Shown one piece after another: positions 5,858 through 6,840 of a DNA stretch of 6,840 nt. The translations under genes and the position numbers were made by a program. Below the pieces are notes generated by a model. The model did not search any database. It saw nothing but the letters and a program-made list of their open reading frames with translations, and was not told the DNA's origin. How positions within the stretch are numbered: position 1 is the stretch's first letter; each line of letters begins with the position of its first letter. The DNA is from Fibrobacteraceae bacterium (GTDB taxonomy: Bacteria > Fibrobacterota > Fibrobacteria > Fibrobacterales > Fibrobacteraceae), in NCBI GenBank assembly GCA_023231365.1, contig JALNVO010000146.1, positions 1-6,840 on the forward strand, given 5' to 3'.

Positions 5858-6745
5858 ATGGCTGTTGGAAAAATTCTTGTCGTTGATGATAACGCCCGGA
5901 CAATCATTTCTGTTGAAAGTTATTTGGTTAAGGCGGGCTATCAAGTTTTTGATTGCTCTTCTGGCGCAGAAGCTCTTCGATTTTTAGACGAAAATTCTGT
6001 CGATTTAATTTTATTGGACATCAATATGCCCGGGCTTACCGGTTATGAAACATGTTCAAGAATCCGCAACAAATTTCCGATTGACGATTTGCCGATAATT
6101 TTTTTTACCGGCAGAGAGGATGCAGAGAGTATTATCAGCGGTTTTAAATCGGGTGCTTCCGATTTTGTAAGCAAGACTTTTCTTCCGGAGATTTTACTTG
6201 CCCGTGTATCGGTACATATCCGCATGTCTCAGACACTTCGGAAAATTCGCGAAATTTCTCTGACGGATGATCTAACTCAAGTTTATAACCGCCGTCATGC
6301 GATTTATACGCTTCACGAATGGTTTGCCCGTAGCAAGCGCTATGGAACGGCGTTCTCTCTCATCTATTTTGATTTGAATGCTTTTAAGGAAATCAATGAC
6401 AATTATGGGCATCAGGCCGGTGATTTGCTCCTTTGTTCTGTGACAGGAGCGATAAAGAAGATTCTGCGCGCTTCCGATATGCTTTTCCGTATGGGTGGGG
6501 ATGAGTTTATGGTTCTTTGCCCGGATACTGGAAAAGACGGCGCAAAAAAGTGCGTCGATCACATGAAGAAAGCTTTGCAGGATGTGGCTATTGCGGGGCG
6601 GAGCCCTACCTTTGCTTATGGTATCGTTCATTCTATGGATGATTATAATGAAATGGATAATATGTTGAGCTCTGCGGACAATGCGATGTACGCTTGTAAG
6701 ATGAAAATGAAGGATAAGGGTACCTCTAAAAATTCATTTTTATGA
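5858..6745 (+). CDS. Response regulator diguanylate cyclase (REC-GGDEF)
   Basis: This 295-residue protein makes c-di-GMP from two GTP when its receiver domain is phosphorylated, as in PleD/WspR-type regulators. The REC domain (about 4-122) shows Asp10/Asp11, the phospho-acceptor Asp54 in LLLDINMPG, Thr84 and Lys106. Lys106 is followed by Thr, not the usual Pro. A short linker leads to the GGDEF domain (about 133-290) with SLTDDLTQVYNRR, IYFDLNAFKEIND, GHQAGD and an intact GGDEF (213-217). The inhibitory I-site RxxD is present as RASD (204-207), so product inhibition is expected. There is no membrane segment, so it is cytosolic. The cognate histidine kinase and target are not in view. It lies 116 bp after mqnA and probably has its own promoter. 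Confidence 0.95.
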   Translation: MAVGKILVVDDNARTIISVESYLVKAGYQVFDCSSGAEALRFLDENSVDLILLDINMPGLTGYETCSRIRNKFPIDDLPIIFFTGREDAESIISGFKSGASDFVSKTFLPEILLARVSVHIRMSQTLRKIREISLTDDLTQVYNRRHAIYTLHEWFARSKRYGTAFSLIYFDLNAFKEINDNYGHQAGDLLLCSVTGAIKKILRASDMLFRMGGDEFMVLCPDTGKDGAKKCVDHMKKALQDVAIAGRSPTFAYGIVHSMDDYNEMDNMLSSADNAMYACKMKMKDKGTSKNSFL

Positions 6746-6840
6746 CGAGAAGCCGGATCCCTCTAGGGAACGTCAGGATTCGAAGAGCCGGACTCTGGGC
6801 CGGCCCCGCAGGGGTGAGGATGGAACAACGTGACACCGCA
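6742..6840 (+). other. G+C-rich hairpin-rich segment; structured RNA or overlapping partial ORF
   Basis: Base composition jumps to about 64% G+C (hand count, 6746-6840). Short dyads follow one another: TGACG (6743-6747)/CGTCA (6771-6775) enclosing TCCC/GGGA, then AGAG/CTCT (6784-6796), the palindrome GGCCGGCC (6798-6805) and CCCC-GCA-GGGG (6804-6814). An alternative reading is an ORF from ATG 6742, overlapping the previous stop as ATGA and open to the window end (33 codons, arginine-rich, with AGA, AGG, CGG and CTA codons). No ribosome binding site precedes that ATG. I tried RNase P, tmRNA, SRP RNA and cobalamin-riboswitch signatures and none fit. Confidence 0.35.

Noticed and set aside
6746..6840. 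RNase P RNA, tmRNA, SRP RNA or cobalamin riboswitch
   Set aside because: The diagnostic strings (GAGGAAAGUCC of RNase P, a tag ORF of tmRNA, the SRP apical loop, the B12 box) are absent. Only loose resemblance was seen.

Overview
The window comes from a Gram-negative (diderm) bacterium of moderate G+C. It carries a lipoprotein with a lipobox, a Sec-exported thioredoxin, a predicted outer-membrane barrel domain and a futalosine-pathway menaquinone gene. The gene mix and style recall Fibrobacterota or a related Fibrobacterota-Chlorobiota-Bacteroidota lineage. That placement is inferred from general resemblance and was not tested.

Layout: (1) Positions 1-625 hold no convincing complete gene. 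The left 400 bp is packed with inverted repeats. A short open frame on the minus strand may be the start of a gene leaving the window. (2) Positions 626-4568 form one tightly overlapping plus-strand operon: a clpP-type peptidase, ftsY (SRP receptor), a small lipoprotein, a periplasmic thioredoxin-like protein, and a GT2 glycosyltransferase. The glycosyltransferase frame runs without a stop into a second signal peptide and a small predicted beta-barrel. All junctions are overlaps of 1 to about 20 nt, which suggests translational coupling. (3) Positions 4574-4858 hold a small minus-strand gene that looks like an isolated EF-Tu domain-2-type barrel. It converges on the operon with only 5 bp between stop codons. 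(4) Positions 4929-5741 hold an MqnA-family gene (chorismate dehydratase, menaquinone synthesis), divergent from the small gene across a 70-bp spacer. (5) Positions 5858-6745 hold a REC-GGDEF response regulator with an intact active site and inhibitory site. (6) Positions 6746-6840 change abruptly to about 64% G+C by hand count and are dense in short hairpins. They may be the 5' part of a structured RNA or of an overlapping ORF.

The operon genes share a membrane or envelope theme: FtsY docks ribosomes at the inner membrane, where the lipoprotein, thioredoxin and glycosyltransferase must be inserted or exported, and ClpP removes cytosolic proteins. MqnA supplies the respiratory quinone and the diguanylate cyclase makes c-di-GMP. 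No obvious link joins these last two to the operon. The most unusual item is the glycosyltransferase/signal-peptide/beta-barrel fusion. I found no CRISPR array, transposase, rRNA or tRNA.
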